Assembly (NCBI GenBank): GCA_026708055.1
Contig: JAPOVS010000022.1
Coordinates: forward strand, 1-64,000
Reading direction: 5' to 3'
DNA from: a bacterium
GTDB taxonomy: Bacteria; Actinomycetota; Acidimicrobiia; Acidimicrobiales; CATQHL01
Length of the DNA stretch: 64,000 nucleotides
A program made the translations under genes and the position numbers. Positions 53,167 to 62,121 of this stretch are shown piece by piece (within the stretch, counting starts at the first letter, position 1; each line of letters opens with the position of its first letter). The notes under the pieces were generated by a model. It saw only the letters and a program-made list of their open reading frames with translations. It ran no database searches and had not been told where the DNA came from.

Positions 53167-54846
53167 TCAGAGCGGGCGGTATTCCAGCAGCGACGACTGA
53201 CCTCTCATCGCCACGAACCTCACGTCACACGCGTTGCCGTGGGCGTCTTGGAGACGAAGGATCTCCTCGCCGACGGCGAAGTGGACCGCGCCGGAGCTGA
53301 GGGCGCCGTTGACAGCCACGTTGTCTGTGTACAGACACGTACGCCCGTCCCCGTCGAGTATCGGGTCGAGTCGGCCTTCGATGCCCGGCAGGGACCCGGT
53401 CCGGTCTTCGAAGATTGCCGAGCCGCCGCCGACCAGCGGCACCAACTCGACGCTCAAGGCGCCCTCAGCCGGAACCCAACCTGTCGATACGTGGGCGCTC
53501 AGATCCGGCCCTGCGACGAACACCGTCATCGGCACGTCCTCGGTGTGGAGGTCGAGGCGGGCCACACCCCTCGCGTCGGTCGTCGCGCCGCGTCTCGTGC
53601 CGTTGGGAAACAGCGCCAGGACAGCCGCAGCGTCAACCGGGGCGCCCTCGCTGCCGACGATCACCGCCGTGTGGGTGTCGAATCGGCTCAGTGCCGCAGG
53701 GAATCTCCCGAGCGGCACCACGTCGACCTCCGACCGAGACTGCTGATTGTCGCCGCCGAAGACAACGGTCCGGGCCGTAATGCCGGGGACAGTCGCGGCG
53801 ACACGGTGCAACGGCCCGAACCAGTCGGAGGCCACGGTTGCCCCCGACTTGATCTCGACGGCATGGATGCCGCGCCCAGTCTCCTGGAACAGGTCGCATT
53901 CCAGCCCGCCCGATTCCCGGTAGAAGCTGAGCCGGGGATGGCGCCCGCGGTTGAAGCTGTGCTTCATCGCTTCGGCGACCACCATGTTCTCGAACAGTTG
54001 GCCGCGCAACGGGTGGGTCGCTACTTGGCTCGGTTCACCGATCCCCAGCAGGTGGCTGGCGAGGCCGACGTCGTAGAAGTAGATCTTCGGCGACTTCACC
54101 AGCCGCTTTCGAATGTTGGCGAAATACGGCGGCAACAGGAAGGCGATGTAGCTGCGCTCGAGCACGGCCAGCCAATGCCGGACGGTCGTGTGTGTCACCC
54201 CCGCGTCCGCGCCTAGCTGTGCCGAGTTGACGAGTTGCCCGACTCGTCCTGCGCACAGCGCCGAGAACCGTCGGAATGCCGAGAGGTCGCCGACGCCGCC
54301 CATCCGGCGGACATCCCTCTCGACGTAAGTGTCGAAGTAGTCGGCCAGCGCCTGTCGCGGCTCGAGTCGCTGGTCGATGATGCGCGGGTAGAAGCCCCTG
54401 TACGCGATCTCGGCGAACGCATCTGCCCCGCCCGCCCGGCGACTCTCCTCGAACGAGAACGGAAGCAGGCGCAGCTGCGCTATCCGGCCGGCCAGAGACT
54501 CGCCGACCGCCTCGTTCAGCTTGAAGTTCTCGCTGCCGGTGAGCACGTACAAGCCGTTCGCGCCGCGGGCATCGGCCGCTTCCTTCAGATACGAGAAGAG
54601 CGACGGCACATGCTGGACTTCGTCGATGACCGCCGGCGTGCCGAGGTCGCGCAGGAATCCCCGCGGATCGCGCTCGGCTCGCTCACGGACATCGAGCGCG
54701 TCCAAGCTGGCGTAGCTGACCTCAGCGTCGTCGAAGAGGGACTGGCACAGCGTCGTCTTGCCGGACTGGCGCGGCCCGGTCACCGACACGAACGGGTACT
54801 GTCGGAACAGTTTCAGTACAAGATCGGCAATCTCTCGACGAATCAC
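53167..54846 (-). CDS. AAA-type ATPase with DUF4143 and an extra C-terminal domain
   Basis: 559 residues from GTG 54846. Walker A VTGPRQSGKTTLCQSL, Walker B TPAVIDEVQHVPSLF, LYVLTGSENFKLNEAV, then DUF4143 with the winged-helix segment and PKIYFYDVGLASHLLG and GGLECDLFQETGRGIHAVEIKSG (nuclease-like fold). Most relatives end near residue 400; this one has a further 160 residues rich in beta strands (FDTHTAVIVGSEGAPVDAAA and on). The frame is open to TTG 54888, but TATGAT ends 6 bases before GTG 54846, which also gives the usual VIRREI start. Role unknown; often in mobile regions. Confidence 0.85.
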   Translation of the reverse strand: MIRREIADLVLKLFRQYPFVSVTGPRQSGKTTLCQSLFDDAEVSYASLDALDVRERAERDPRGFLRDLGTPAVIDEVQHVPSLFSYLKEAADARGANGLYVLTGSENFKLNEAVGESLAGRIAQLRLLPFSFEESRRAGGADAFAEIAYRGFYPRIIDQRLEPRQALADYFDTYVERDVRRMGGVGDLSAFRRFSALCAGRVGQLVNSAQLGADAGVTHTTVRHWLAVLERSYIAFLLPPYFANIRKRLVKSPKIYFYDVGLASHLLGIGEPSQVATHPLRGQLFENMVVAEAMKHSFNRGRHPRLSFYRESGGLECDLFQETGRGIHAVEIKSGATVASDWFGPLHRVAATVPGITARTVVFGGDNQQSRSEVDVVPLGRFPAALSRFDTHTAVIVGSEGAPVDAAAVLALFPNGTRRGATTDARGVARLDLHTEDVPMTVFVAGPDLSAHVSTGWVPAEGALSVELVPLVGGGSAIFEDRTGSLPGIEGRLDPILDGDGRTCLYTDNVAVNGALSSGAVHFAVGEEILRLQDAHGNACDVRFVAMRGQSSLLEYRPL

Positions 54847-54869
54847 AGAGTCATCATAACAACGGGTAC

Positions 54870-54902
54870 GTGTAATCTGAAAGCTCAAGTTTCAGATTAC
54901 AC
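54870..54902. promoter_or_regulatory. Perfect 13-base palindrome upstream of the DUF4143 ATPase
   Basis: GTGTAATCTGAAA - 7 bases - TTTCAGATTACAC, AT-rich and perfect. It overlaps the expected -35 region of the ATPase promoter (-10 TATGAT), so it may be an operator. It could equally be a hairpin left by a mobile element. Confidence 0.5.
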
Positions 54903-55197
54903 GCCCCTTCGGGCGTTAGGGGATAGGCGGCCATTACCGACCGAGAATTCCAATCCGCGAATCCCGTCATTCCGGCGGAGGCCGGAATCCAGGCTCCGGC
55001 TGCGCGATTCGCGCCACTGAGGCAGGACAGCAACTCCCCTGTTCAGAGCCTATCCGCGCACCCTCTTTGGCGTGTACGAGAGGCGATCTCTCGCGACTCT
55101 GCACGACCTACTCGACCTCCCCGACATCGACGCGCTCTGGGCACAGCGTCCTGACGGGGTGCTGCGAGGGATCGCCGAACGCTAGGTTGAGCGGGCG
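54903..55197. other. Gap with repeat D5 and a possible coding remnant
   Basis: About 295 bases between the ATPase palindrome and the phosphatase gene. It contains repeat D5 (54965-54993). A short plus-strand frame from GTG 55072 to TAG 55185 (37 codons, VYERRSLATLHDLLDLPDID...) has a protein-like composition and may be the end of a lost gene. Nothing else is recognised. Confidence 0.4.
54965..54993 (-). repeat. Short palindromic repeat family D, copy D5
   Basis: CGTCATTCCGGC-GGAG-GCCGGAATCCAGG, the reverse-orientation form of D1 and D2 with a different 4-base loop. Confidence 0.85.
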
Positions 55198-55836
55198 ATG
55201 GCTGCTGCCCGCCGTGCGGTCACGGTTCTGCTGGTGCGCCACGGCGCCACCGCCACCACCGGGCAGGTGCTGCCAGGGCGGGCGCCGGGGCTGCACCTCA
55301 ACGAGACGGGCCGGGCGCAGGCCGAGGCCGCCGCGGCGCGCATCGGCGCCCTGGCGGACGTGCGCGCCGTGTACGCCTCGCCGCTGGAGCGGGCCACCGA
55401 GACCGCCGCCCCGATCGCCCGCGCCGCCGGGCGGCGGGTCCGCACCGTCGACGGGCTGAACGAATGCGACTTCGGCGACTGGACAGGACGTGAGCTGGCC
55501 GACCTGCGGCGCCTCGCCGCCTGGCGGCAGGTTCAGCACACCCCCAGCGGTTTCCGCTTCCCCGGCGGGGAGTCGTTCGCCGAGATGCAGACCCGCGTCT
55601 GCGGCACCCTCGCCGACCTCACCGCCCGCCACCGGGGCGGTGCCATCGTGGCGGTCTCCCACGCCGACTGCATCAAGGCGGCGGTCGCCCAGGCGGTCGG
55701 CACGCCGCTGGACCTTTTCCAGCGCATCGTCGTCTCGCCCTGCTCAGTCACCGTCATCGCCTACGGCGGCGACGGCCCTCTCGTGCTGACCGTAAACTCC
55801 ACCGGCGACGACCTGCGCACGTTGCGCCCCGGCTGA
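55198..55836 (+). CDS. Histidine phosphatase family protein
   Basis: 212 residues. Phosphoglycerate-mutase-like fold with catalytic LVRHGAT (His about 17), ASPLERATETAAPIA, the acid residue in LNECDFGDWTG and the second His in AVSHADCIKAAV. It is the first of three genes in the order known from mycobacteria (Rv2135c-Rv2134c-Rv2133c) and streptomycetes. There the trio lies near mshC of mycothiol synthesis, but mshC is not next to it here. The substrate is unknown. Confidence 0.92.
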   Translation: MAAARRAVTVLLVRHGATATTGQVLPGRAPGLHLNETGRAQAEAAAARIGALADVRAVYASPLERATETAAPIARAAGRRVRTVDGLNECDFGDWTGRELADLRRLAAWRQVQHTPSGFRFPGGESFAEMQTRVCGTLADLTARHRGGAIVAVSHADCIKAAVAQAVGTPLDLFQRIVVSPCSVTVIAYGGDGPLVLTVNSTGDDLRTLRPG

Positions 55837-55856
55837 CCGTCGCACCCCCACCGATC

Positions 55857-56366
55857 ATGCCCTCCTCCTACGAATTCTCAGACGTGGACGGCTTCGCCTG
55901 CGGAACCGTCGGGCCCACAGGCCGGCGCGTCTTCTTCCTGCAGGTCCGCGAGGGCGACATCGAGGCGTCGCTGAAGATGGAGAAGCAGCAGGTGGCCGCC
56001 CTGGCGAGGTTCCTGAGTGAGATGCTCGGCGACATCGAGCGCAAGGGCAGCGCCGACGCGCCGCCGGACCCGCGGGACGCCGACGCCGGGGAGGCCGACT
56101 TCCGCGAGCCCGAGGGCCCCGACTGGATCGTCGGCACCATCGGCGCGGCCTACGAGGAGACGAACCGCCGCATCATCCTGTGGATCGAGGAACTCACCGA
56201 GGACGACGAGGACGAGGCCGCCTCGGCGCGCATCGCGCTCCGTCCCGGGCAGGTTGCCGGCTTCGTCCAGCAGGCGAACGCCCTGGTGGCCGCCGGCCGG
56301 CCGCCGTGCCCGTACTGCGGGGCGCCCCTCAATCACGACGACGGCTTCTGTCCCTGCTGGAACTGA
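55857..56366 (+). CDS. DUF3090 family protein
   Basis: 169 residues, matching the actinobacterial DUF3090 family. Start YEFSDVDGFACGTVGPTGRR, VFFLQVREGDIEASLKMEKQ, and a C-terminal zinc-binding-like end CPYCGAPLNHDDGFCPCWN (two CxxC-like pairs). It sits 20 bases after the phosphatase and 12 before the SCO1664-type gene, so the three are probably one operon. Function unknown. Confidence 0.92.
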   Translation: MPSSYEFSDVDGFACGTVGPTGRRVFFLQVREGDIEASLKMEKQQVAALARFLSEMLGDIERKGSADAPPDPRDADAGEADFREPEGPDWIVGTIGAAYEETNRRIILWIEELTEDDEDEAASARIALRPGQVAGFVQQANALVAAGRPPCPYCGAPLNHDDGFCPCWN

Positions 56367-56378
56367 CCCCGCTGCGCC

Positions 56379-57128
56379 GTGGGCGAATCCCCGATCCGCG
56401 CCAGAGGGCCCGTCGCGGACGCCGACGCCGTCGAGCTGCTAGCGACCGGCGAGGTGCGGGTGCTGGGGCGCCTGCCGTGGAGTTCCAACGCCACGTTCCT
56501 CGTGGACGTGAGCCCGGGTGAGGACCCCGGCGCCGAGCCGGCGCTGCAAGCCGTCTACAAGCCCGCCCGCGGCGAGCGGCCGTTGCACGACTTCCCTCCG
56601 GGGCTGCACAGGCGGGAGGCGGCGGCCTACGAGCTGTCGGCCGCGCTGGGCTGGGACCTGGTGCCGCCCACCGTGGTGCGCGACGGCCCCCTGGGCGCCG
56701 GGTCGCTGCAGCTGTTCGTGCTCGCCGACTTCGAGCAGCACTACTTCACGCTGCGGGAACGGCCAGAACTGCACCCCGCCCTGCGCCGGCTCTGCGCCTT
56801 CGACATCGTCGCCAACGCCACCGACCGCAAGGGCGGCCACGTGCTGCTGGAAGGCGGCGACCACGTCTGGGCCATCGACAACGGCCTCTGCTTCCACGCC
56901 GTCTTCAAGCTGCGCACCGTGCTGTGGGACTTCGCCGGGGACCCGCTGCCCGGCGACGTGCGCGACGGCTTGGGGGTGCTGTGCGAGGACGGGCCGCCGG
57001 AGGCGCTGGCCGAACTGCTGGACCCGGCGGAGTGCGCCGCCGTGGCGGTGCGATCGGAGACGCTGCTGAGCGACGGCCGCTTCCCCACCGACCCCTCCGG
57101 CAGGCGCTGGCCCTGGCCCGTGGTGTAG
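56379..57128 (+). CDS. SCO1664 family protein (kinase-like fold)
   Basis: 249 residues, third gene of the conserved trio. Lysine-containing segment LQAVYKPARGERPLHDFPPG, RREAAAYELSAALGWDLVPP, then FDIVANATDRKGGHVLL and WAIDNGLCFH, which resemble the catalytic and metal sites of phosphatidylinositol-3/4-kinase-like and HipA-like folds. The actual phosphorylated target is unknown. The start is GTG 56379. Confidence 0.9.
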   Translation: MGESPIRARGPVADADAVELLATGEVRVLGRLPWSSNATFLVDVSPGEDPGAEPALQAVYKPARGERPLHDFPPGLHRREAAAYELSAALGWDLVPPTVVRDGPLGAGSLQLFVLADFEQHYFTLRERPELHPALRRLCAFDIVANATDRKGGHVLLEGGDHVWAIDNGLCFHAVFKLRTVLWDFAGDPLPGDVRDGLGVLCEDGPPEALAELLDPAECAAVAVRSETLLSDGRFPTDPSGRRWPWPVV

Positions 57129-57245
57129 TCCAAGGGACCGAAAGGGAACCGAACCGCCGGACAGTCCGCCGGTCCTTGCCGGCCCCGGAAGAAAACGACC
57201 CCGCCCCTCGCCGGGGAGTAGCGTCGCCGCCGGAGGCGCGCCGCC

Positions 57246-58895
57246 ATGCGGAACCTGACGGACAAACTCCGCTACAGCAGGGACGACCTCCGCAGCGACG
57301 TCCTCGGCGGGATCACCGCCGGCGTGGTGGGGCTGCCGCTGGCGCTGGCATTCGGCGGGGGGTCGGGGCTGGGGGCGGTGGCCGGCCTGTACGCGGCGGT
57401 GTCCATGGGGCTGTTCGCGGCGCTCTTCGGCGGCACGCAGACCCTGGTGTCGGGCCCCACGGCGCCCATGACCGTGGCGGTGTCGGTGATCGTGGCCACG
57501 CAGGTGGAGAGCATCACCGAGGTGTTCGCCATCGCCATCATGGCCGGCGTGCTGCAGGTGCTGCTCGGCGCGCTGCGGCTCGGGCGGTTCATCGCCTACA
57601 CGCCGTACTCGGTGATCTCGGGGTTCATGTCGGGCGTCGGCATCATCATCATCCTGAGCCAGACCCTGCCCTTCGGGGGCAGCGCCGTCGTCGAGGGCGG
57701 GTCGCTGGGGGCGATCCGCGCCTGGCCCGACCTGCTCGACGGCCTCAACCTCCAGGCCGTCGTCATCGGCGCCGTGACCCTGGCCGTCAGCATCATCTGG
57801 CCGACCCGCCTGCGGCGCTGGCTTCCGGCGACCCTCGCGGCGCTCATCGCCGGCACGCTGCTGAGCGTCGCCTGGGGAGGCGACACGCCGATCATCGGCG
57901 ACGTGCCCCAGGGCTTCCCCACCATCGCCCTGCCGGCGTTCTCGGTGGACCTGCTGGGGCGGGCGGTGCAGCCGGCGATCACCCTGGCGCTGCTGGGCTC
58001 CATCAACACGCTGCTCACCTCGCTGATGGCCGACTCGATGACCCGCACCCAGCACGACTCGGACCGCGAGCTCATCGGCCAGGGCATCGGCAATGTGGTC
58101 ACCGGCTTCATCGCCGGCATGCCGAGCGCGGGGATCACCGTGCTGACCGGGGCGAACATCCGGGCCGGCGCCCGGACCCGGGTCTCGGCGGTGCTGTGCG
58201 CGGGGATCCTGCTGGCCATCCTGCTGGGGCTCGGGCGGTTCCTGGAGGTGATCCCCCACGCCGCCCTCGCCGCCATCCTGATGCGGATCAGCTGGGACAT
58301 CATCGACTGGCGCTTCCTGACCCGCATCCGCCAGATCCAGCGCGAGCACCTCGCCGTCATGGTTGCGACGCTGGCGCTGACGGTGTTCGTGGATCTGCTG
58401 ACCGCCGTGGCGGTGGGCCTGGTCGTGGCCGGGATGGTGGGGGCGCGCCGCTTCGAGCTGTTCCAGATGGACCGGGTTGTCTCGGTGCCGCTGCTGGACC
58501 AGACCTTCCTCTATGCCGACGTGGACATCTTCGACCTCGACGACGACGTGGACATGTTCGCGGCACGCACCGGCATGGTGGGGCTGAAGGGCAACTTCAC
58601 CGTGGCCTCCTCCCGGAGGCTGATCAAGGCCCTCAGCCAGGACATCGGCGAGCACGAGGTCGTGATCCTGGACTTCTCCGAGACCCAGTACATCGATGAC
58701 AGCGCCGCGCTGGTCGTGGAGCAGATGATCGACGTGGCCCGCGCCACCGACACCGAGTGCATCGTGATGGGCCTGCACGGCCCGCCGGCGGAGACCCTCC
58801 GGTCGCTCAACGTGCTGCGGCACATCCCCGCCGGCCACATCGTGGAGGACCTCGACGGCGCCCGCGAGGTCGCCAAGCGCCTGCTGGACGCCTAA
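57246..58895 (+). CDS. SulP family anion transporter (first of two)
   Basis: 549 residues of the SulP/SLC26 family. The SulP signature is near the N-terminus (GITAGVVGLPLALAFGGGSG, LYAAVSMGLFAALFGG, GPTAPMTVAVSVIVA), with about 12-14 hydrophobic segments to residue 400 including PYSVISGFMSGVGIIIILSQ. A cytoplasmic STAS domain follows (about 430-545, HEVVILDFSETQYIDDSAAL). The ion may be sulfate, bicarbonate or another anion. GGAGG lies 9 bases before the ATG. Confidence 0.95.
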   Translation: MRNLTDKLRYSRDDLRSDVLGGITAGVVGLPLALAFGGGSGLGAVAGLYAAVSMGLFAALFGGTQTLVSGPTAPMTVAVSVIVATQVESITEVFAIAIMAGVLQVLLGALRLGRFIAYTPYSVISGFMSGVGIIIILSQTLPFGGSAVVEGGSLGAIRAWPDLLDGLNLQAVVIGAVTLAVSIIWPTRLRRWLPATLAALIAGTLLSVAWGGDTPIIGDVPQGFPTIALPAFSVDLLGRAVQPAITLALLGSINTLLTSLMADSMTRTQHDSDRELIGQGIGNVVTGFIAGMPSAGITVLTGANIRAGARTRVSAVLCAGILLAILLGLGRFLEVIPHAALAAILMRISWDIIDWRFLTRIRQIQREHLAVMVATLALTVFVDLLTAVAVGLVVAGMVGARRFELFQMDRVVSVPLLDQTFLYADVDIFDLDDDVDMFAARTGMVGLKGNFTVASSRRLIKALSQDIGEHEVVILDFSETQYIDDSAALVVEQMIDVARATDTECIVMGLHGPPAETLRSLNVLRHIPAGHIVEDLDGAREVAKRLLDA

Positions 58896-58954
58896 CAGGT
58901 CACCGACGGCAAATTAGGCTCAGCTCGCTCGCAGAGCGGAGCAGGCGGGTGCCG

Positions 58955-60568
58955 ATGAGGGGGAACTACAACGTCGAAGCCCTTCGGGGCGACGTCTTCG
59001 GCGGCCTCATCTCCGCCGTCGTCGGGCTTCCCCTGGCACTGGCGTTCGGGGTTGCGTCGGGTCTCGGGGCGATCGCCGGGTTGTACGGGGCGGTGGCACT
59101 GGGATTCTTCGCCGCCGTCTTCGGAGGGACCCGAACCCTCATAGCCGGCCCCACCGGCCCGATGGCCGTGGCGTTCGTGGCGATCGTCACCCACCACGCC
59201 GACAACCTCTCCGAAGTGTTCACCGTCGTCGTCATGGCGGGGCTCATCCAGATCCTGCTCGGCGTGCTACGGATCGGCCGGTTCGTCTCCTACACGCCGC
59301 ACTCGGTGATCTCGGGATTCATGTCCGGGATCGGGCTGATCCTCATCCTCATGCAGACCCTGCCGATGTTGGGGGCGCCCGTCGCCTCCGGCGGTGCGCC
59401 GGGGGCCGTCCGTGCGTGGCGCGGAGCGATCGGCGACTTCAACGCCGGCGCATTGGCGGTTGGCGCCATCACCCTGGTGGTCGGCGCGGCCTGGCCCGCC
59501 CGGCTGCGTGCCTTCCTGCCGCCCGCGGTGGCGGCGCTGGTCGCCGGGACACTCGCCAGCGTGCTGTGGCCGACCGACATGCCGGTCATCGGCGACGTGC
59601 CGGGCGGCGTGCCGGAACTGGCCCTGCCGGCCCTGTCGGCGGATCTCGTGGCACGTTCGGTGGCGCCCGCCCTCACCCTGGCGCTGCTCAGTTCGATCGA
59701 CAGCCTGCTCACGTCGCTCATCGCCGACGCCATGACGCGCACCCGCCACAAGCCCAACCGGGAGCTGATCGGTCAGGGCATCGGCAACACCGTCTGCGGG
59801 TTCATCGGCGGGCTGCCCGGGGCAGGAGCCACGCCCAACACCGTGGTGAACATCCGGGCCGGCGCGCGGTCCCCGGTCGCGGGCGCGCTGTGCGCGGCGA
59901 TCCTGTTCGGGGTCGTCCTCGGGCTCGGGCGCTACGCGGCAGTGATCCCGCACGCCGTCCTGGCCGGGATCCTGATGAAGGTCGGCTGGGACATCATCGA
60001 CTGGCGCTTCATCCGGCGCCTTACCCACGTCCAGAGGGAACACCTGCTGGTGATGCTGCTGACCCTCGGCCTGACCGTCTTCCTGGATGTGGTCACCGCC
60101 GTGGCAATCGGCCTGATCGCGGCGGGAATGGCAGGCGCCCGGCAGTTCGAGCGCCTGCAACTGGACAGCGTTGTCTCGGTGCCGCTGCTGGACCGGACCT
60201 TCCTCGGCGACACCGGCGAGGAGGACCCGTTCGCGGCTCGCGTCGGCCTGGTGGCCCTCAAGGGAAGCTTCACCGTCGCCTCCTCCAACATGATCATCGA
60301 CAGGATCGGCGCGGAGATCGGCGACCACGAGGTCGTCATCCTGGACTTCTCCGAGACGGTCCACATGGACGACAGCGCCGCCCACATGGTCGGGCAGATG
60401 GTCGACATCGCCCGCGACGAGGAGACCGCCTGCATCGTCATGGGCCTCGCCGGGGCGCCCGCCACGACGATGGAGGGGCTCGACGTGCTGGCGCACATCC
60501 CGGCCGACCAGATCGTCGAGGACCTCGACGAGGCCCGAGAAGCGGCACGACGGCTGATCGGCGCCTGA
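58955..60568 (+). CDS. SulP family anion transporter (second of two)
   Basis: 537 residues, clearly paralogous to the preceding gene along its whole length (GGLISAVVGLPLALAFGVAS, GPTGPMAVAFVAIV, PHSVISGFMSGIGLILILMQ, WDIIDWRFIRR) with a STAS domain (HEVVILDFSETVHMDDSAAH). ATG 58955 is used; the frame is open upstream but would run into the first SulP gene. The two are 59 bases apart and probably co-transcribed, the product of a local duplication. Confidence 0.95.
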   Translation: MRGNYNVEALRGDVFGGLISAVVGLPLALAFGVASGLGAIAGLYGAVALGFFAAVFGGTRTLIAGPTGPMAVAFVAIVTHHADNLSEVFTVVVMAGLIQILLGVLRIGRFVSYTPHSVISGFMSGIGLILILMQTLPMLGAPVASGGAPGAVRAWRGAIGDFNAGALAVGAITLVVGAAWPARLRAFLPPAVAALVAGTLASVLWPTDMPVIGDVPGGVPELALPALSADLVARSVAPALTLALLSSIDSLLTSLIADAMTRTRHKPNRELIGQGIGNTVCGFIGGLPGAGATPNTVVNIRAGARSPVAGALCAAILFGVVLGLGRYAAVIPHAVLAGILMKVGWDIIDWRFIRRLTHVQREHLLVMLLTLGLTVFLDVVTAVAIGLIAAGMAGARQFERLQLDSVVSVPLLDRTFLGDTGEEDPFAARVGLVALKGSFTVASSNMIIDRIGAEIGDHEVVILDFSETVHMDDSAAHMVGQMVDIARDEETACIVMGLAGAPATTMEGLDVLAHIPADQIVEDLDEAREAARRLIGA

Positions 60569-60611
60569 CGCCTCACACTTGTCGAGCGGCATCCCGGCGG
60601 GCGCCGGCCCC

Positions 60612-61892
60612 CTACTCGTCGTCGTTGAAGATCTCCTCGGGGACGACCACGAACTCGGGGTAGGCCTCGATGCCGAGCTCGCCGACGTCCTGGCCGAGCT
60701 GCTCCACCTTCCTGGAGACCCGCAGGCCGATCGTCATGTCGATCAGCTTCCACACGACGAAGGAGGCGGTGAACGAGAAGGCGCCGATGGTCACGACGCC
60801 CAGAAGCTGCGTGCCGAAGCTTGCGCCGCCGGCGATGCAGGCGGCGATGGTTCCCCAGATGCCGCAGATCAGGTGGGCGGGGATGGCCCCGACCACGTCG
60901 TCCAGCCTCATCATCTCGAGCGCCTTGATGCCGGCCGTGCAGAGGATGCCGCCGATTGCGCCGATGACGATCGCCCACCAGTGCTCGGTGATGTAGGGCG
61001 CGGCGGTGATGGACACCAGGCCGGCGATGGCGCCGTTGAGGCCGGCGATGAGGTCCATGCGTCCCAGCAGCCTCTTGGAGACGGCGAGCGCCGACACGAC
61101 GCCGGCGGCAGCCGCCAGGTTGGTGTTGACCAGCACGACGCTCATGCTCACGGCGTCGGCCGCGCTGCCCAGAGCCAGCACGGACCCGCCGTTGAAGGCG
61201 AACCAGCCCATCCAGAGGATGAACACGCCGAGAGTGACGATCAGCACGTTGGAGGGTGGCGTGGGCCGGGCCGTGCCGTCGGGGCGGAACTTGCCGAGCC
61301 TCGGGCCGATGATCATGACGCCCGCCAGCGCCGCCCAGCCGCCGGTGCTGTGGACGATGGTGGAGCCGGCGAAGTCCACGAACCCCCGCTCGGCCAGCCA
61401 GCCGCCGCCCCAGGTCCAGGAGCCGACGATCGGGTAGATGAAGGCGGTGAGGATCAGCGTGAACGCGAAGAAGGACCACATCTTGATGCGCTCGGCGATG
61501 GCCCCGGACACGATCGAGGCCGCCGCCGCCACGAAGACCATCTGGAAGTACCAGTCCGACATGACCGAGTAGCCGTTGTCGACCACCGACCCGACGGCGC
61601 CCTCGTCACCGCCGAGCAGCGCAACCTCGCTAGCCGACGACTCGTACAGGAACCGGAAGGAGCCGACGGCGTCGCCCACGTCGACGTACATGATGTTGTA
61701 GCCGATGAGGTAGTAGGCGATGCCGGCGATGGAGAAGATCCCGATGTTCTTCAGGCAGATCATCGATGCGTTCTTGGTGCGCACCGAGCCCGCCTCGAGC
61801 ATGGCGAACCCCGCCGCCATCCACATCACCAGCACCCCCCAGATGAGGAATGCGAAGGAGTTGAGGATGAACTGGGCTGAGACGTCGATCAC
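60612..61892 (-). CDS. amt: Ammonium transporter
   Basis: 426 residues with 11 membrane segments of the Amt/MEP/Rh family. Marks are AGFAMLEAGSVRTKNAS, the phenylalanine gate region, the first pore histidine in DFAGSTIVHSTGGWAALAG and the second in AIPAHLICGIWGTIAACIAG, plus GWFAFNGGSVLAL. The start is GTG 61892 with GGGAG upstream. No glnK/PII gene is adjacent on this side. It converges on the SulP pair. Confidence 0.97.
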   Translation of the reverse strand: MIDVSAQFILNSFAFLIWGVLVMWMAAGFAMLEAGSVRTKNASMICLKNIGIFSIAGIAYYLIGYNIMYVDVGDAVGSFRFLYESSASEVALLGGDEGAVGSVVDNGYSVMSDWYFQMVFVAAAASIVSGAIAERIKMWSFFAFTLILTAFIYPIVGSWTWGGGWLAERGFVDFAGSTIVHSTGGWAALAGVMIIGPRLGKFRPDGTARPTPPSNVLIVTLGVFILWMGWFAFNGGSVLALGSAADAVSMSVVLVNTNLAAAAGVVSALAVSKRLLGRMDLIAGLNGAIAGLVSITAAPYITEHWWAIVIGAIGGILCTAGIKALEMMRLDDVVGAIPAHLICGIWGTIAACIAGGASFGTQLLGVVTIGAFSFTASFVVWKLIDMTIGLRVSRKVEQLGQDVGELGIEAYPEFVVVPEEIFNDDE

Positions 61893-62032
61893 AGCGCTCC
61901 CTCCCTGCTGCCAGACGATCGGGTCGATCTCGCGCCGGCCGCGGCCGCGGATCCCGGCGGGGACGTTAGCAGTCGTCTCCTCGCCTCTGCTTGCCCCTCA
62001 AGCGCCGCCCACAGGCCCCTCTTGGGCCTGCG

Positions 62033-62121
62033 ACAACCGGGGAGGGTGGGGGACGCCGGAGTCGAAGTCCGGATCGATTACGAGGCGGGAGCCGGACTCG
62101 GCACCGGCGGCGCCTGCCCGG
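62033..62121 (+). repeat. Palindromic repeat family A, copy A4
   Basis: ACAACCGGGGAGGGTGGGGG then ACGCCGGAGTCGAAGTCCGG, closely matching A2 (21573-21660). It ends at the base next to the etfA stop codon and fills the gap to the amt promoter. Confidence 0.75.

Noticed and set aside
55072-55185. 37-codon frame as a real small gene
   Set aside because: No start signal, no known motif and only one short open stretch; described only as a possible remnant within the gap entry.
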